From Streptomyces sp. NBC_01463 (GTDB taxonomy: Bacteria > Actinomycetota > Actinomycetes > Streptomycetales > Streptomycetaceae): a DNA stretch of 64,000 nt. The stretch spans positions 8,928,001 through 8,992,000 of the forward strand of contig CP109468.1 in NCBI GenBank assembly GCA_036227345.1. Direction: 5' to 3'. Below the pieces are notes generated by a model that saw only the letters and a list, made by a program, of their open reading frames with translations, ran no database searches and was not told the DNA's origin. Positions 27,136-35,927 of the stretch are shown in pieces. The translations under genes were made by a program, and so were the position numbers. Each line of letters opens with the position of its first letter. Positions within the stretch are counted from its first letter, which is position 1.

Positions 27136-27741
27136 TCAGGCCGCGTTGACCAGCTTCATGTACTTCGTCCAGTCCCAGTTCGGACCCGGATCCGTGTGGT
27201 CCGTGCCCGGAACCTCGACGTGGCCGATGATGTGCGTACGGGTCTTCGGGATGCTGTAGCGGTCGCAGACGGCCGCGGTCAGCTTCGCCGACTGCCGGTA
27301 CATCACGTCGGTGAACCACTGCGGCTGGTCGACCCAGCCTTCGTGCTCGATGCCGATGGAGCGCGTGTTGTAGTCCCAGTTGCCGGCGTGCCAGGCGATG
27401 TCCTTCTCCCGTACGAACTGCCCGATGTAGCCGTCCCCGGAGGCGACCATGTAGTGCGCGGACACCTGGCGGGTCGGATCCTCGAAGATCCGCATCGCGT
27501 CCTGGAAGGTCTCCTGGGTGACATGGATGACCACGTAGTTCAGGGGGTAGCTGCTCGGGCGGCTGGAGACCGTGTAGTTGGAGGTGCTCGCCGGTATCCA
27601 GTGCGTCACGGGATACGGAGCTGCGGCGGCGGCACGTCCGACGGCCAGGGGCCCCAGCGCGGCAGCAGCGGCGGTGACGGCGGCGCCCTGCAGCAGGCGT
27701 CGGCGCGAGGGTCTGGGGGCGTGGGGGCTGGGCTGATCCAT
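27136..27741 (-). CDS. Exported N-acetylmuramoyl-L-alanine amidase
   Basis: A 201-residue enzyme with a Tat signal (SRRRLLQG at residues 12-19, hydrophobic stretch to about 40) and an Amidase_2 domain. Zinc-ligand candidates are H73 in VIHVTQ, H174 in IIGHVEVPG and D184 in HTDPGP. The conserved AWHAGNWDYNTRSIGIEHEG run covers the active-site cleft. It cleaves the amide bond between muramic acid and the peptide stem, so it acts outside the cytoplasm, in wall turnover or competitor lysis. Start ATG 27739-27741 places the Tat motif correctly. Confidence 0.93.
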   Translation of the reverse strand: MDQPSPHAPRPSRRRLLQGAAVTAAAAALGPLAVGRAAAAAPYPVTHWIPASTSNYTVSSRPSSYPLNYVVIHVTQETFQDAMRIFEDPTRQVSAHYMVASGDGYIGQFVREKDIAWHAGNWDYNTRSIGIEHEGWVDQPQWFTDVMYRQSAKLTAAVCDRYSIPKTRTHIIGHVEVPGTDHTDPGPNWDWTKYMKLVNAA

Positions 27742-27773
27742 GAGAGGCTCCCTTGGGGAGAGAAGTGGGGCGC

Positions 27774-28331
27774 TCAAGCGCAAGCCGTGTCCATGACAAT
27801 TGCGCGCTTCATGATGAGCCCCCCTCCACACCCCTGCCAAGACCTTCTGGGACATGCCAAAGGGCCGACCAAAGGCGGTACGCACCAGGGGACGCCGGTG
27901 GAGGTGAGGAACCAGGTCAGCGTCGTCTCGCAGAGCCCGCACCAGGACGATTCGGCGTGGGTGCTGTTGACGACCGCGGTGACCAGGCGGGTCACCGCGC
28001 GTTCCAGATGCCAGCTTCGGTCCTCGGCGTCCGCGTCGGGATGCGGTGCAAGCTGCTCGAACCGCTCGGCCATGTCCTCCAGCCAGTCACGCCACTCCAG
28101 GAGGCAGGCCACGACGCGTTCGGCGGTCTCATGTGCGTCTGTGACCGAGTGTGACTCTCGCAGCACCAGGCTTCGACGGGTCCACCGTTGTGGACCGAGC
28201 GGTCCCAACCGCAGGCCCACCGGCCGTAACGGGACACCAGGAGCACGGTGCGTTGTCCATGAACCGATAGCCCGCCACTCGGTCGGGATCAGCCGCCCGG
28301 TCGGCTTCGGAGGGAACCATCGGGACGACAA
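27774..28331 (-). CDS. Hypothetical protein, 185 aa, start uncertain
   Basis: The core (AERVVACLLEWRDWLEDMAE, SWHLERAVTRLVTAVVN, WCGLCETTLTWFLTSTGV) is helical with conserved W, H and C residues and resembles a family of small Streptomyces proteins of unknown function. The N-terminal 60 residues (WFPPKPTGRLIPTEW, GPLGPQRWTRR) may or may not be coding, because no good start lies nearer the core; the first valine candidate is GTC. It is upstream of the amidase on the same strand. Confidence 0.5.
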   Translation of the reverse strand: MSSRWFPPKPTGRLIPTEWRAIGSWTTHRAPGVPLRPVGLRLGPLGPQRWTRRSLVLRESHSVTDAHETAERVVACLLEWRDWLEDMAERFEQLAPHPDADAEDRSWHLERAVTRLVTAVVNSTHAESSWCGLCETTLTWFLTSTGVPWCVPPLVGPLACPRRSWQGCGGGLIMKRAIVMDTACA

Positions 28332-28469
28332 GCGCCGTCAGCCGTGCCGCCTCATCATCGTCCCAGTCGAAAATGTTCCGGCTGGGATCAGCGGCGGTCC
28401 AAGGCAGCGACCAGACTCGTTCGATGTGGATGGACGTGGCGTACCCCCGAAGTCAGACATGACGGAACA

Positions 28470-28799
28470 ACTAACCAGCTCAAGGCCGTATTGGCCGAGT
28501 GCCCCGAGCTCAATGCACTCGTCGGTCACGTGCGGTTTTTCGCCCGGATGCTCACCGAGCGCCAAGGCGAACGGCTCCCGCAGTGGCTCGACGCCGTCCG
28601 CCAGGACGACCTGCCCAGTCTCCATAGCCTCGCCGCCGGCATCGACCGAGACCGCGCCGCTGTCATCGCCGGCCTCACCCTGCCCTGGAGTTCCGGTGTT
28701 GTTGAAGGACACGTCAACCGAATCAAGATGCTCAAGCGCCAGATGTTCGGCCGGGCCGGCTTCGATCTCCTCCGCAAGCGTGTCCTGCTCTACACATAG
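28470..28799 (+). pseudogene. ISL3-family transposase C-terminal remnant
   Basis: The segment LHSLAAGIDRDRAAVIAGLT, then PWSSGVVEGHVNRIKMLKRQ and MFGRAGFDLLRKRVLL, is the conserved C-terminus of ISL3 transposases, including the catalytic glutamate context VVEGHVNRIK. The N-terminal part is absent. No inverted repeats were located. Confidence 0.8.
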
Positions 28800-28839
28800 G
28801 GCCACGTCCCGAGTCGCCAGAGGTGATGGCAGACGAGGC

Positions 28840-29253
28840 TCAGGGCGCCATGTGTCGGACAAGCTCCCGCGACTTCTGCTGCAGTTCGGCTGTCCACTGC
28901 TTTGCATGGGGGTCCGAAGCCGTCTTGAGATAGTGGCTCTCGGCGCGCTTGGCCCCCTGCCAGCTCACCTCGATGCTCGCTATCTCAGCCAAGGCCAGCA
29001 CCGTGGCAACGAACCCTTCGGACATGGTGGCCATGACGGCGTGCCTGGTTTTGCTATGCCAGGCGAGCAGGGCATCGACGAACGCTGCGAATGCGACGGG
29101 GTCAATCTGACACTCGTCAGCTTCCATGGGGCCGATGCCGGATGACAGCCCCACTTCGGCTTGATAGACGGTGACCTGGCTCATGAACAGCCGCGACGTC
29201 CCGTTGGATGGGGTCCACAGGGTTCGGTCGCCCAAGTCGTAGTACTGGCTCAC
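28840..29253 (-). CDS. Hypothetical protein, 137 aa
   Basis: A well-formed frame starting MSQYYDLGDRTLWTP with soluble alpha/beta character (QIDPVAFAAFVDALLAW, then EGFVATVLALAEIASIEV). No domain is recognised. It follows the 86-residue frame at 29273-29533 on the same strand with a 19-base gap, so the two may form a small operon. Confidence 0.55.
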   Translation of the reverse strand: MSQYYDLGDRTLWTPSNGTSRLFMSQVTVYQAEVGLSSGIGPMEADECQIDPVAFAAFVDALLAWHSKTRHAVMATMSEGFVATVLALAEIASIEVSWQGAKRAESHYLKTASDPHAKQWTAELQQKSRELVRHMAP

Positions 29254-29272
29254 GTCAGCCTCTCACCGCTGG

Positions 29273-29533
29273 TCATACGAGGTCGACATTACGTTCAGTC
29301 AGCCCTCCACGGAAAGTGAGCCAGAACCCCTGGAAATCAACGAAGCCAAGGCGCGCGCTGTCCCGCAGGTCGAGGGCGTACTCCGTGACGTCCGGGGTGT
29401 TGCCGGGTCTGGTCGCGAAGGTGGCTGCCCTCGTGTGTCCCGCGGCTGCCGCTTGGCGGACTGTTCTGGAATCCGCTGCGGAGAGCTGGTGGGTGCAGGG
29501 CCGGATTATCGACCCCGCCACCGGGTTCGACAC
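29273..29533 (-). CDS. Hypothetical protein, 86 aa
   Basis: The frame begins MSNPVAGSIIRPCTH and ends FVDFQGFWLTFRGGLTERN. The second half (TRPGNTPDVTEYALDLRDSA) looks more natural than the first, so it may be the remnant of a longer gene. No family was recognised. It precedes the 137-aa gene on the same strand. Confidence 0.4.
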   Translation of the reverse strand: MSNPVAGSIIRPCTHQLSAADSRTVRQAAAAGHTRAATFATRPGNTPDVTEYALDLRDSARLGFVDFQGFWLTFRGGLTERNVDLV

Positions 29534-29729
29534 TCGGATGAGCCCCGAGGCCGAGCGGACCGGCCGAGTCGGCTGACGCCTGCGCGGGAAGGCCGCTTCC
29601 TCGCGGGGCCGGGGCCATCAGCCCTCCGCAGTCGCGATGGCCGGCGCAGCGTTGTGGGTCAGTTGCTGCGGGTTCTGATCCTTCCCCGGCCGCGGGAAGG
29701 ATCAGGACGGTTCACCCCATGGCTTTCTC

Positions 29730-30590
29730 TCAGTAGGCGAAGAGGCTCTTGCGCGCCCGCTGCTCGGTCTCCATCGCCGCGATCGCGTCACGGCAGGCAT
29801 TGGTGAACTTCCAGAAGTCCGCGTTGGTGGTGGCCGCACGATTGGTCGCACCGGAGAAGTTCCCGAACAGGCTTTGACGGAGTTCGGTGGTGATCTCCAG
29901 CTGGCCGCCGCCTTCGCCCGTCAGAGTGCGGTTGCAGATGTTCTCCGGCAGGTCGCCGTTGATGTCGTCCGGGTCGCCCTTGAGTACCTGGAAGCCCGCA
30001 CCGCTCAGTTTCGCGGACAGCAACTGGCGGAAACGGGTGTTGACACCGCCGACCACGACCGCTTCGGGCCGGCCCGTGGGCGCGCCGGCCTGAGTCGCCG
30101 TGCAGCCGTGCAGGCTGAGGACGTTGGCGCTGCCCGCGGCCATGGACCGGGCGACCGGGTCGTCACAGTGCGACGCGGTGACGTGCAGCTCGCCGTTGTT
30201 GGAAGTGCGCATGCCCTCGAGCATCCAGTAGTCGTGCACCGGGGCGCCCGCCGTGACGGGGGCGAGGGTGTCGGGCCGGTAACCCGCTATGCCCAGGCAG
30301 AGTTCGGACGTGCCCATTTCGATTCCGCCGCCGTGGATGGCCAGCACACTGGTCAGACGGGGAAGCGGGGTGGTGGCCTTGTCGTTGTCGAAGGCCTCGT
30401 GCCGCTTGAACCGGCGGGCGAAGTCCTGGCCCTCGACCGCCTTCGTGTACAGGTCCGAGTTCGAGGTGTACGTGTCACCGCCGGCAGCGGCGGCCGAAGT
30501 CGCGGCAAGGCCGGTCAGGAGCGGGCCGCCCGCAGCTGCGGCCACGAGGGTGGCGAGGATGGTCCTGCGACTGGCGTGGGACTGGGACAT
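29730..30590 (-). CDS. Exported poly-gamma-glutamate hydrolase-family protein
   Basis: A 286-residue protein with a Tat signal (SRRTILAT at residues 7-14; hydrophobic to about 36). It has the PghP/phage gamma-PGA hydrolase pattern: LAIHGGGIEMGTSEL (H86 and E91 as zinc-ligand candidates), LHVTASHCDDP with H141, and LSLHGCTA with H161, followed by a C-terminal NADFWKFTNACRDAI helix. The family cleaves poly-gamma-glutamate capsules and is phage-derived. It would act outside the cell against capsules of other bacteria or for nutrient use. Confidence 0.9.
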   Translation of the reverse strand: MSQSHASRRTILATLVAAAAGGPLLTGLAATSAAAAGGDTYTSNSDLYTKAVEGQDFARRFKRHEAFDNDKATTPLPRLTSVLAIHGGGIEMGTSELCLGIAGYRPDTLAPVTAGAPVHDYWMLEGMRTSNNGELHVTASHCDDPVARSMAAGSANVLSLHGCTATQAGAPTGRPEAVVVGGVNTRFRQLLSAKLSGAGFQVLKGDPDDINGDLPENICNRTLTGEGGGQLEITTELRQSLFGNFSGATNRAATTNADFWKFTNACRDAIAAMETEQRARKSLFAY

Positions 30591-30834
30591 CGTTGTTCCT
30601 TAAGTGCTGTGCGGGCCGGCCCGCGGATGCGTACGACGCCGGATTCCCGGCACGGTAGCGGGAAGGCCGACGCATGCCACACGATGGCGCGAACAGGAGC
30701 TGGACCCCCCGCCCGATGGGCGGAACTTTAGCGACTGATGTGCGGAGGCGGGAGGCGAGCGTAGGGCTCGCGGCTCACCTGAGAGCTACGGGCAGGAGGG
30801 ACCCCGGTCGCTGACCGGGCCGTAGGCTCGGCGG

Positions 30835-31119
30835 GTGAGGATCGCTGTGCGGACGGCGGCAGAGAGCGACCTGCCTGCGTTGCTGGCCCTGTACAGGGAA
30901 CTGAAACCGGACGATGCCCCGTTGGCCCAGGAGATTCCACAGGCCGTGTGGGAGGAGATCTCGCGGCAACGTCGACGCACGGTTCTGGCTGCCGACGCCG
31001 GCGACGCACCTGTCGGCACGGCGGACTGCTTGGTCATGCCGAACTTCACCAGGGCGGAAGACCAGCTCGAAGAGGCCCAGCGCATCAACGCCGAACACCA
31101 CCGCATCACTAATCACTGA
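30835..31119 (+). pseudogene. GNAT acetyltransferase, truncated
   Basis: From GTG 30835 the protein follows the GNAT N-terminus (IAVRTAAESDLPALLALYRE, AVWEEISRQRRRTVLAAD, PVGTADCLVMPNFTR) and then changes to an unrelated EDQLEEAQRINAEHHR tail before stopping at 94 residues. The acetyl-CoA-binding motif A (RGxGxG/A) that should follow is absent, so the gene has lost its catalytic half. Confidence 0.7.
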
Positions 31120-31343
31120 ACCCGCTGGCCTCCAACACCACCGCTGACAGCCCGCCCGCCGATATCAGCGAGCCGGGGCGCTTCCTTCATGACGGCAGGT
31201 CAGGCTACCCGCCGCACCGAACTGAGCACCGGGTACTCACCACGCGCTGGCTGCTCCGTCAACCACCGCCAGTGCCCAGCGTGGCAGCTGTGCGCCGGCA
31301 CGGTCGATCACCGCTGCGCAGTCCTCGCGGGCGGGCGGTCTTG

Positions 31344-31817
31344 CTACCAGGCGGATGGAACGAGCGAGTCATCGTGCAGGGGGATCTGGACACGGATGCG
31401 TTTGCCGACTGGTTCGCGGTGGATGGCGAAGCTCGTGCAGAGCATGAGGACCAGTTCGAGCCCGTGCTGGCCGACCCGGGTGGGGTCGGCGGGAGAGGCG
31501 GCGGGCAGGACGGGGCCGGAGTCCCATATGACGATGTCCAGCAGCGCACCGTCGGATTCGAGGTCGAGCAGGCAAGGGCCGGGGGCGTACCTGCAGACGT
31601 TCGTGGCCAGCTCACTCACGACCAGCTGCGCGATCTCCACCGCGCGAGCAGAGACGGTCATTCCGTGCTGTGACTGGGCGACGTCCAGAAACCTTCTGAC
31701 GAAGGCACGGGCGTGGGCGATCTCGCCGGATGTCATCTCGTAGCCGGTACTGTCCCGCACGGTGCCTGGTGCAGCCGCCTCTCGTTGTGGCAGCCCGGTC
31801 ATCGTCAATTGCTCCAT
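31344..31817 (-). CDS. Anti-sigma-factor-like ATP-binding protein (HATPase_c_2)
   Basis: A 157-residue protein with the RsbW/SpoIIAB-type GHKL fold: AVEIAQLVVSELATNVCRYA (N box; the E-x-x-x-N helix), then DIVIWDSGPVLP (G1 box, DxG) and GQHGLELVLMLCTSFAIHRE (G2 box). Streptomyces encode many such small kinases that inhibit sigma factors or act as partners of PP2C phosphatases. No sigma or anti-anti-sigma gene is adjacent. Start ATG 31815-31817. Confidence 0.88.
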   Translation of the reverse strand: MEQLTMTGLPQREAAAPGTVRDSTGYEMTSGEIAHARAFVRRFLDVAQSQHGMTVSARAVEIAQLVVSELATNVCRYAPGPCLLDLESDGALLDIVIWDSGPVLPAASPADPTRVGQHGLELVLMLCTSFAIHREPVGKRIRVQIPLHDDSLVPSAW

Positions 31818-32190
31818 GGACCAAATCCCCCGTCAGCACTCATCGCGGCCCGCTCGCCGCACTGGAACCTCTTCCGCCTACCCAGCCCCACGACTTTCAG
31901 ACGGGGCTGAAATCCTGGGTTCGGGTCAGGCGGCGAGGCGGCGGCGACAGTGACGCAACTGCGCAGGAGGGCGCCGGCTCCCACACCCTGGCAGAGGCAT
32001 GTGACGGTGTGGAGGCGCCGGCGATACGCAGCTCGGTGCGCTGGCAAGTGGCGGGGACGAGCCGTAACCACCTGCCTCGCTGACCTTCTGCCACCTGCTC
32101 GCCGCCATCGTCGAGCTGTGCGGGTAGCTGGAGCTCCCAGCTACCCCGTGCGGGCGCTTCAGGGGTGCGGTCATCCCAGAAGGCTGCGGG
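31818..32190. other. Gene-free interval
   Basis: No supported gene. The reading frames are low-complexity, arginine/proline-rich and overlap on all strands. Confidence 0.35.
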
Positions 32191-32580
32191 TCAGCGCCGG
32201 CCGCCGCCGATGCGGCGGTCGTCGGCCAATCCGGTGAGCGGGCCGAACTCGCGGGCAAGCTGGTTCCACGTGAGAACCTCGCCACAGCGGGCCGGGAACT
32301 CCTTCGGGTTGAACTCGGGCATGGTCCAGGTGCCAGTGCCCCGGTCCCGCAGCCACAGGTCCCCGTCACCGTCGACCACCGTCGGCGGGACCGGTACGGG
32401 CTCGGCCTGATCGGTGGGCTCCCAGGTGACCCGGCCCGGGTGGGAGACGCGGCGCAGCTCGGTGGTGGCCAGCCGCGCGGCCAAGTCACGGGTGGACTCT
32501 TCGGCGTCCCTGACCGACGCGAGTCGAAACGCGTCGTCAAGTACGGGCAGGGCTGGATTCTTGCTGCGCTTTGAACTCAT
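32191..32580 (-). CDS. Hypothetical protein, 129 aa
   Basis: Start ATG 32578-32580 (MSSKRSKNPALPVLD). The sequence has an acidic helix (RLASVRDAEESTRDLAARLA) and a beta-rich second half (VDGDGDLWLRDRGTGTWTMP) reminiscent of small WXG-unrelated actinobacterial orphans. No known domain was identified. It is divergent from the IS5 remnant at 32752. Confidence 0.5.
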   Translation of the reverse strand: MSSKRSKNPALPVLDDAFRLASVRDAEESTRDLAARLATTELRRVSHPGRVTWEPTDQAEPVPVPPTVVDGDGDLWLRDRGTGTWTMPEFNPKEFPARCGEVLTWNQLAREFGPLTGLADDRRIGGGRR

Positions 32581-32751
32581 ACGCTGACTACCTCCGGTGG
32601 GGGATGACACTTCCGTTTGGCACCCCGTAGTGGAACACGGTATCCGAGGCGGGAGCCGGGCCGACTACGACCACTGCCCAGGTGGAGGCGCCGGCACACC
32701 GGGCGGTGGGGCTAGGCCGTTCCTTCGGATCATCTGATCGTTGGCTGAGCT

Positions 32752-33020
32752 GTGTCGTTGACTGACGCCCAGTGGGCATGCATTGAGCCGTTGCTGCCGG
32801 ACAGGACGCCGAAGCGGGGTGGACGGTGGCGGGATCACCGGCAGGTGATCGACGCGATCGCGTTCGAGTACCGCACCGGGACGCCGTGGATGGGCCTGTC
32901 CGAGCGCTTCGGCTCGTGGAAGGGCGCCCATAACCGGCTACGAGAGTGGGCCCCTGATGGGACCTGGGAGAAGGTCTTCACCGCTCTGCTCGCTCGGGCC
33001 GACGCCGAAGGTGATCTTGA
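32752..33020 (+). pseudogene. IS5-family transposase, truncated after the N-terminal domain
   Basis: MSLTDAQWACIEPLLPDRTP, then RQVIDAIAFEYRTGTPWMGL and WAPDGTWEKVFTALLARADA are the typical IS5-family (IS427-like) N-terminal region. After ARADAEGDLD the family sequence ends abruptly and unrelated residues follow, so the DDE domain is missing. The junction lies near 33020. Confidence 0.75.
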
Positions 33021-33109
33021 CACCACAAAGGCATCTGACGCACCGGAGAAGGTTGCGGCGGACGTGGACTTCCCCGAGCCGTGTGACCTGCCCGAGCAAA
33101 GCCAGCGTG

Positions 33110-33436
33110 AGGGACTTCAACCTCCAGCTGCCAGGAACCGACAGGAACTACAACACCTCTCGCCACCAGGAATGCATCTGGAACGGCGCAGGAGTCGACC
33201 TCTTCGGCATTGGCCATACGACCAACTCCTACAAGAAGGGCCAGATCGCGACCGTAGTCCCCGGCACCTCCACGAGCAGCGCGACGATCAACGACGCCGG
33301 GATCTGTGTGGTCAGCTGGCCGGCCTACTACGGGTCCGCCTTTGCCTACGCCGATGTCGACCCCTCCGAGGAGGAGGACCCGTGTGACGCCGGCCAGGCG
33401 TGGGCGTCCTCGATGTACTTCAGCATGCCCAGTTGA
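33110..33436 (+). pseudogene. DUF3558-like lipoprotein C-terminal remnant
   Basis: The frame contains ECIWNGAGVDLFGIG, CVVSWPAYYGSAFAYADVDP and DPCDAGQAWASSMYFSMPS. Paired cysteines separated by a 'vvsw..s' strand and a C-terminal 'DPC..A......P' are typical of DUF3558-type actinobacterial lipoproteins. The N-terminal lipobox region is absent, apparently replaced by the truncated IS5 gene just upstream. Confidence 0.45.
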
Positions 33437-34099
33437 CGCGTCGCCCAGAGGTACCGGCCCCGGGGCAGCAAGGCATTCTCGGGAACGGAGAGACGGCCAC
33501 GTACGAGCAGACGTGGGACAGGCTGACGACTCTGAGATACCCCGGAGCACGGTCCACCGCATGCCGAACTTCCCGGGCAGGCCGTACCGCGATCAGACGC
33601 AGCGGGCCGACGATGAGGCACGGGAGGCGATGGAGGTCGGCCTGTGCCGGACCGGGGACGCACCGACCGGGGTGACGGTGGAGAACCAGCAGTCCATCTG
33701 CATCATGGACGCGGCGGCCCGGCTAGGCGTGCGCGATGCGACCGGTCCAGTACGTCCGGTTCCGCGAGGCGCATTCGTGCACGCAGGATTCGTTCGTGTT
33801 CGGCGTCCACCATCCTCAAGTCCTGCGGCCGCGATCAGCCTTTTCCAGCAGCGAAGTTGTCCGTCAGGCCGACGCGGACCGGACCCGCGTCGGCCTGGCC
33901 GGCGGCCGTCCCGCGACTGAGTTGCCGGGTGCACGGAACGGCGCGATGCTGGTGGCACAGGCCATTTCGAGAATCTCGCAATGCGCGATCGAAGGCCCGG
34001 TCCGTCGCAGGGACTGCGCACCGCGCCGGCGACCCGACCGCACCCGTTGCGGATCTCTTCCGGTGGGTCATCACCGACACCCAAAAAGGGGTGTGCGCC
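33437..34099. other. Interval of unassigned fragments
   Basis: A frame at 33561-33920 begins MPNFPGRPYRDQTQRADDEA and continues ENQQSICIMDAAARLGVRDA, which looks like the start of a small protein, but the second half is arginine/proline-rich and unlike a fold. Nothing else is supportable. The end of the interval should contain the promoter of the two-gene unit at 34100. Confidence 0.35.
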
Positions 34100-35917
34100 A
34101 TGATCGACGCCCGAACCCATGTCGTCGCCCTGTCGCAGCAGCTCGACGCCCTCGCGACCGCCCCCGTCGACCCCGCACTCGACGCGGCCCGCAACCAGCT
34201 CGTGGACGACTGCGCCGACCACCCCGCACACGCGAGACTCGGTGCCCTGCTCGACCACGTCCTCGCTCACGCCGCATCCGACGGCACGGAGGCCGGCCTG
34301 CTTGAGGAAGCGGCGAAGATGTGGACGGACGGCCTCGCCCTCTACGCCGAGATCGGCAGAATCCGCGGCGAGATCGAGACGGCCCTGTCCGACCCGTCGA
34401 GCCCAGGGGCCGCGTCGAGGTTCTGCGAGGCCACCCTGAGCCTCCGCCGCGCCACGAGCGACGCGAAGGACACGTTCCTCCGGATGGACGGTCTCGGCAA
34501 ACGCCTGCGGACCATGGCCCACATCCCGCGCCACCCGCGCCAGCAGGACGAACCCGTGTCCCAGTGGGGATGGGGAGACGTCTTCCTCGCACGCAGGACC
34601 GACGCGCTCGTACGTACCGCGTTCGGTGAAGCCGGTACGGCGGAGACACGCGCCCTGGCCTTCGGCATCCTGTCCGGCTACTCGGCGAACGCCGCCGGCT
34701 CGGTCTACCTCACCCAGGTCGTCGGCGGACCGCGACGCTCCCACCGGCTCCGGGACCGCATAGCCCGTAACGCCGTCGGATCGTGGTGCGGCGAACGGTA
34801 TCCGGACGTACGGAGCTGCCGCGGGATCGCGGACTCCCTGCGCTTCGACAACGCACCGGAGGCGACCCTGCCGGGCGAGACGGCCGACTTCCTCACGAGG
34901 ATGCTGGAGGAGACGTACGACTTGTCGAAGCTGAGCCCGGTGCCGGATCCGGCCCTGGGCTACGGGCGCCTGATCAGGCAGCTGGAACTCCTCGACACCT
35001 TCGTCCAGCCGCCCGCACCGGCCCTGCCACCCGCCTCGTTCGTCACGAAGTTCTTCGCTGATCCCGCGCACCCGCCGCAGGCGGCCGTCACCCCGGAAAC
35101 GGCCACACCTCCGTACGCCCACGGGCCCGGAGTGAAACCGACCAGCTACCACGGGTACGGCGGCGGGCAGGTGGGGCCGCCGACGGCGACGGACAGCACC
35201 GCCGACAGCGAGAGCGCCTGCGGCAGCTTCTGCCTGGCCGTGCTGGCGTTCCTCTGCTTCGCCGTGCTGCTCGGAGGCCCGTGCTGGGAGGAGTGGGGCG
35301 AGGAGAAGAGCTGCACGTTCTGGGACAAGCACGTGGCGGAGAACTGGCGGAACGCGTTCACCGTCGACCTCAGCCAGGCCGAGAAGGACGCGCTGGCCTC
35401 GCAGAGCCAGCCCCTCACCGGCAGCGGCTTCGCCGCGGCCGCCCGAGTCCCCCAACTCGACCAGCTGGTCTCCCAGTTGTTCGACCTGCACGTACGCCTG
35501 TGGGAGGCCATGGGCAAGGCGGGCGCCTTCCTGTCCGGCTGCGGCCTCATCTACCCGGACGGGCGGCTGGGCTTCCCGCTCCACCGCCAGTTCCTCGCCG
35601 TACCGAACGACACCATGCAGCCGCACCGACCCGAGACGGACGACGTCCGCACGTTCTACCGGTATCCGCGGACCGAGATGGAGAACCCGGTCGACTACAC
35701 GAAGACCGTTCCCGTGGGAGCCGACCCGGGCATCGTCCTCACGGCCACCGGCCCCGACTGCGTACGCAGGTGGGAGGACGTCGCCCTGGGCACACCCGGC
35801 GACAGGAACCTCGACCTTGACGCGGACCGGGGCACGGCCCACCCGTGCTGGTCCACCCGCGGCTCGATCGACGACGACCCGGTGGGCGTCGACATCCTCG
35901 CCTACCAGGACCTGTGA
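34100..35917 (+). CDS. Large uncharacterised protein, first gene of a two-gene operon
   Basis: A 605-residue protein from ATG 34100 with good coding character throughout. Residues 1-320 are helical and acidic (LSQQLDALATAPVDPALDAA, EEAAKMWTDGLALYAEIGRI). About residues 340-370 form a proline/glycine-rich linker. A hydrophobic stretch near 376-393 (SFCLAVLAFLCFAVLLGG) followed by a cysteine-containing CWEEWGEEKSCTFWDKH may be a membrane hairpin or a buried core. The C-terminal 200 residues are soluble-looking (RQFLAVPNDTMQPHRPE, RYPRTEMENPVDYTK). I do not recognise a family. The stop is 10 bases before the next gene, so they are cotranscribed. Confidence 0.75.
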   Translation: MIDARTHVVALSQQLDALATAPVDPALDAARNQLVDDCADHPAHARLGALLDHVLAHAASDGTEAGLLEEAAKMWTDGLALYAEIGRIRGEIETALSDPSSPGAASRFCEATLSLRRATSDAKDTFLRMDGLGKRLRTMAHIPRHPRQQDEPVSQWGWGDVFLARRTDALVRTAFGEAGTAETRALAFGILSGYSANAAGSVYLTQVVGGPRRSHRLRDRIARNAVGSWCGERYPDVRSCRGIADSLRFDNAPEATLPGETADFLTRMLEETYDLSKLSPVPDPALGYGRLIRQLELLDTFVQPPAPALPPASFVTKFFADPAHPPQAAVTPETATPPYAHGPGVKPTSYHGYGGGQVGPPTATDSTADSESACGSFCLAVLAFLCFAVLLGGPCWEEWGEEKSCTFWDKHVAENWRNAFTVDLSQAEKDALASQSQPLTGSGFAAAARVPQLDQLVSQLFDLHVRLWEAMGKAGAFLSGCGLIYPDGRLGFPLHRQFLAVPNDTMQPHRPETDDVRTFYRYPRTEMENPVDYTKTVPVGADPGIVLTATGPDCVRRWEDVALGTPGDRNLDLDADRGTAHPCWSTRGSIDDDPVGVDILAYQDL

Positions 35918-35927
35918 GGACCCAGCC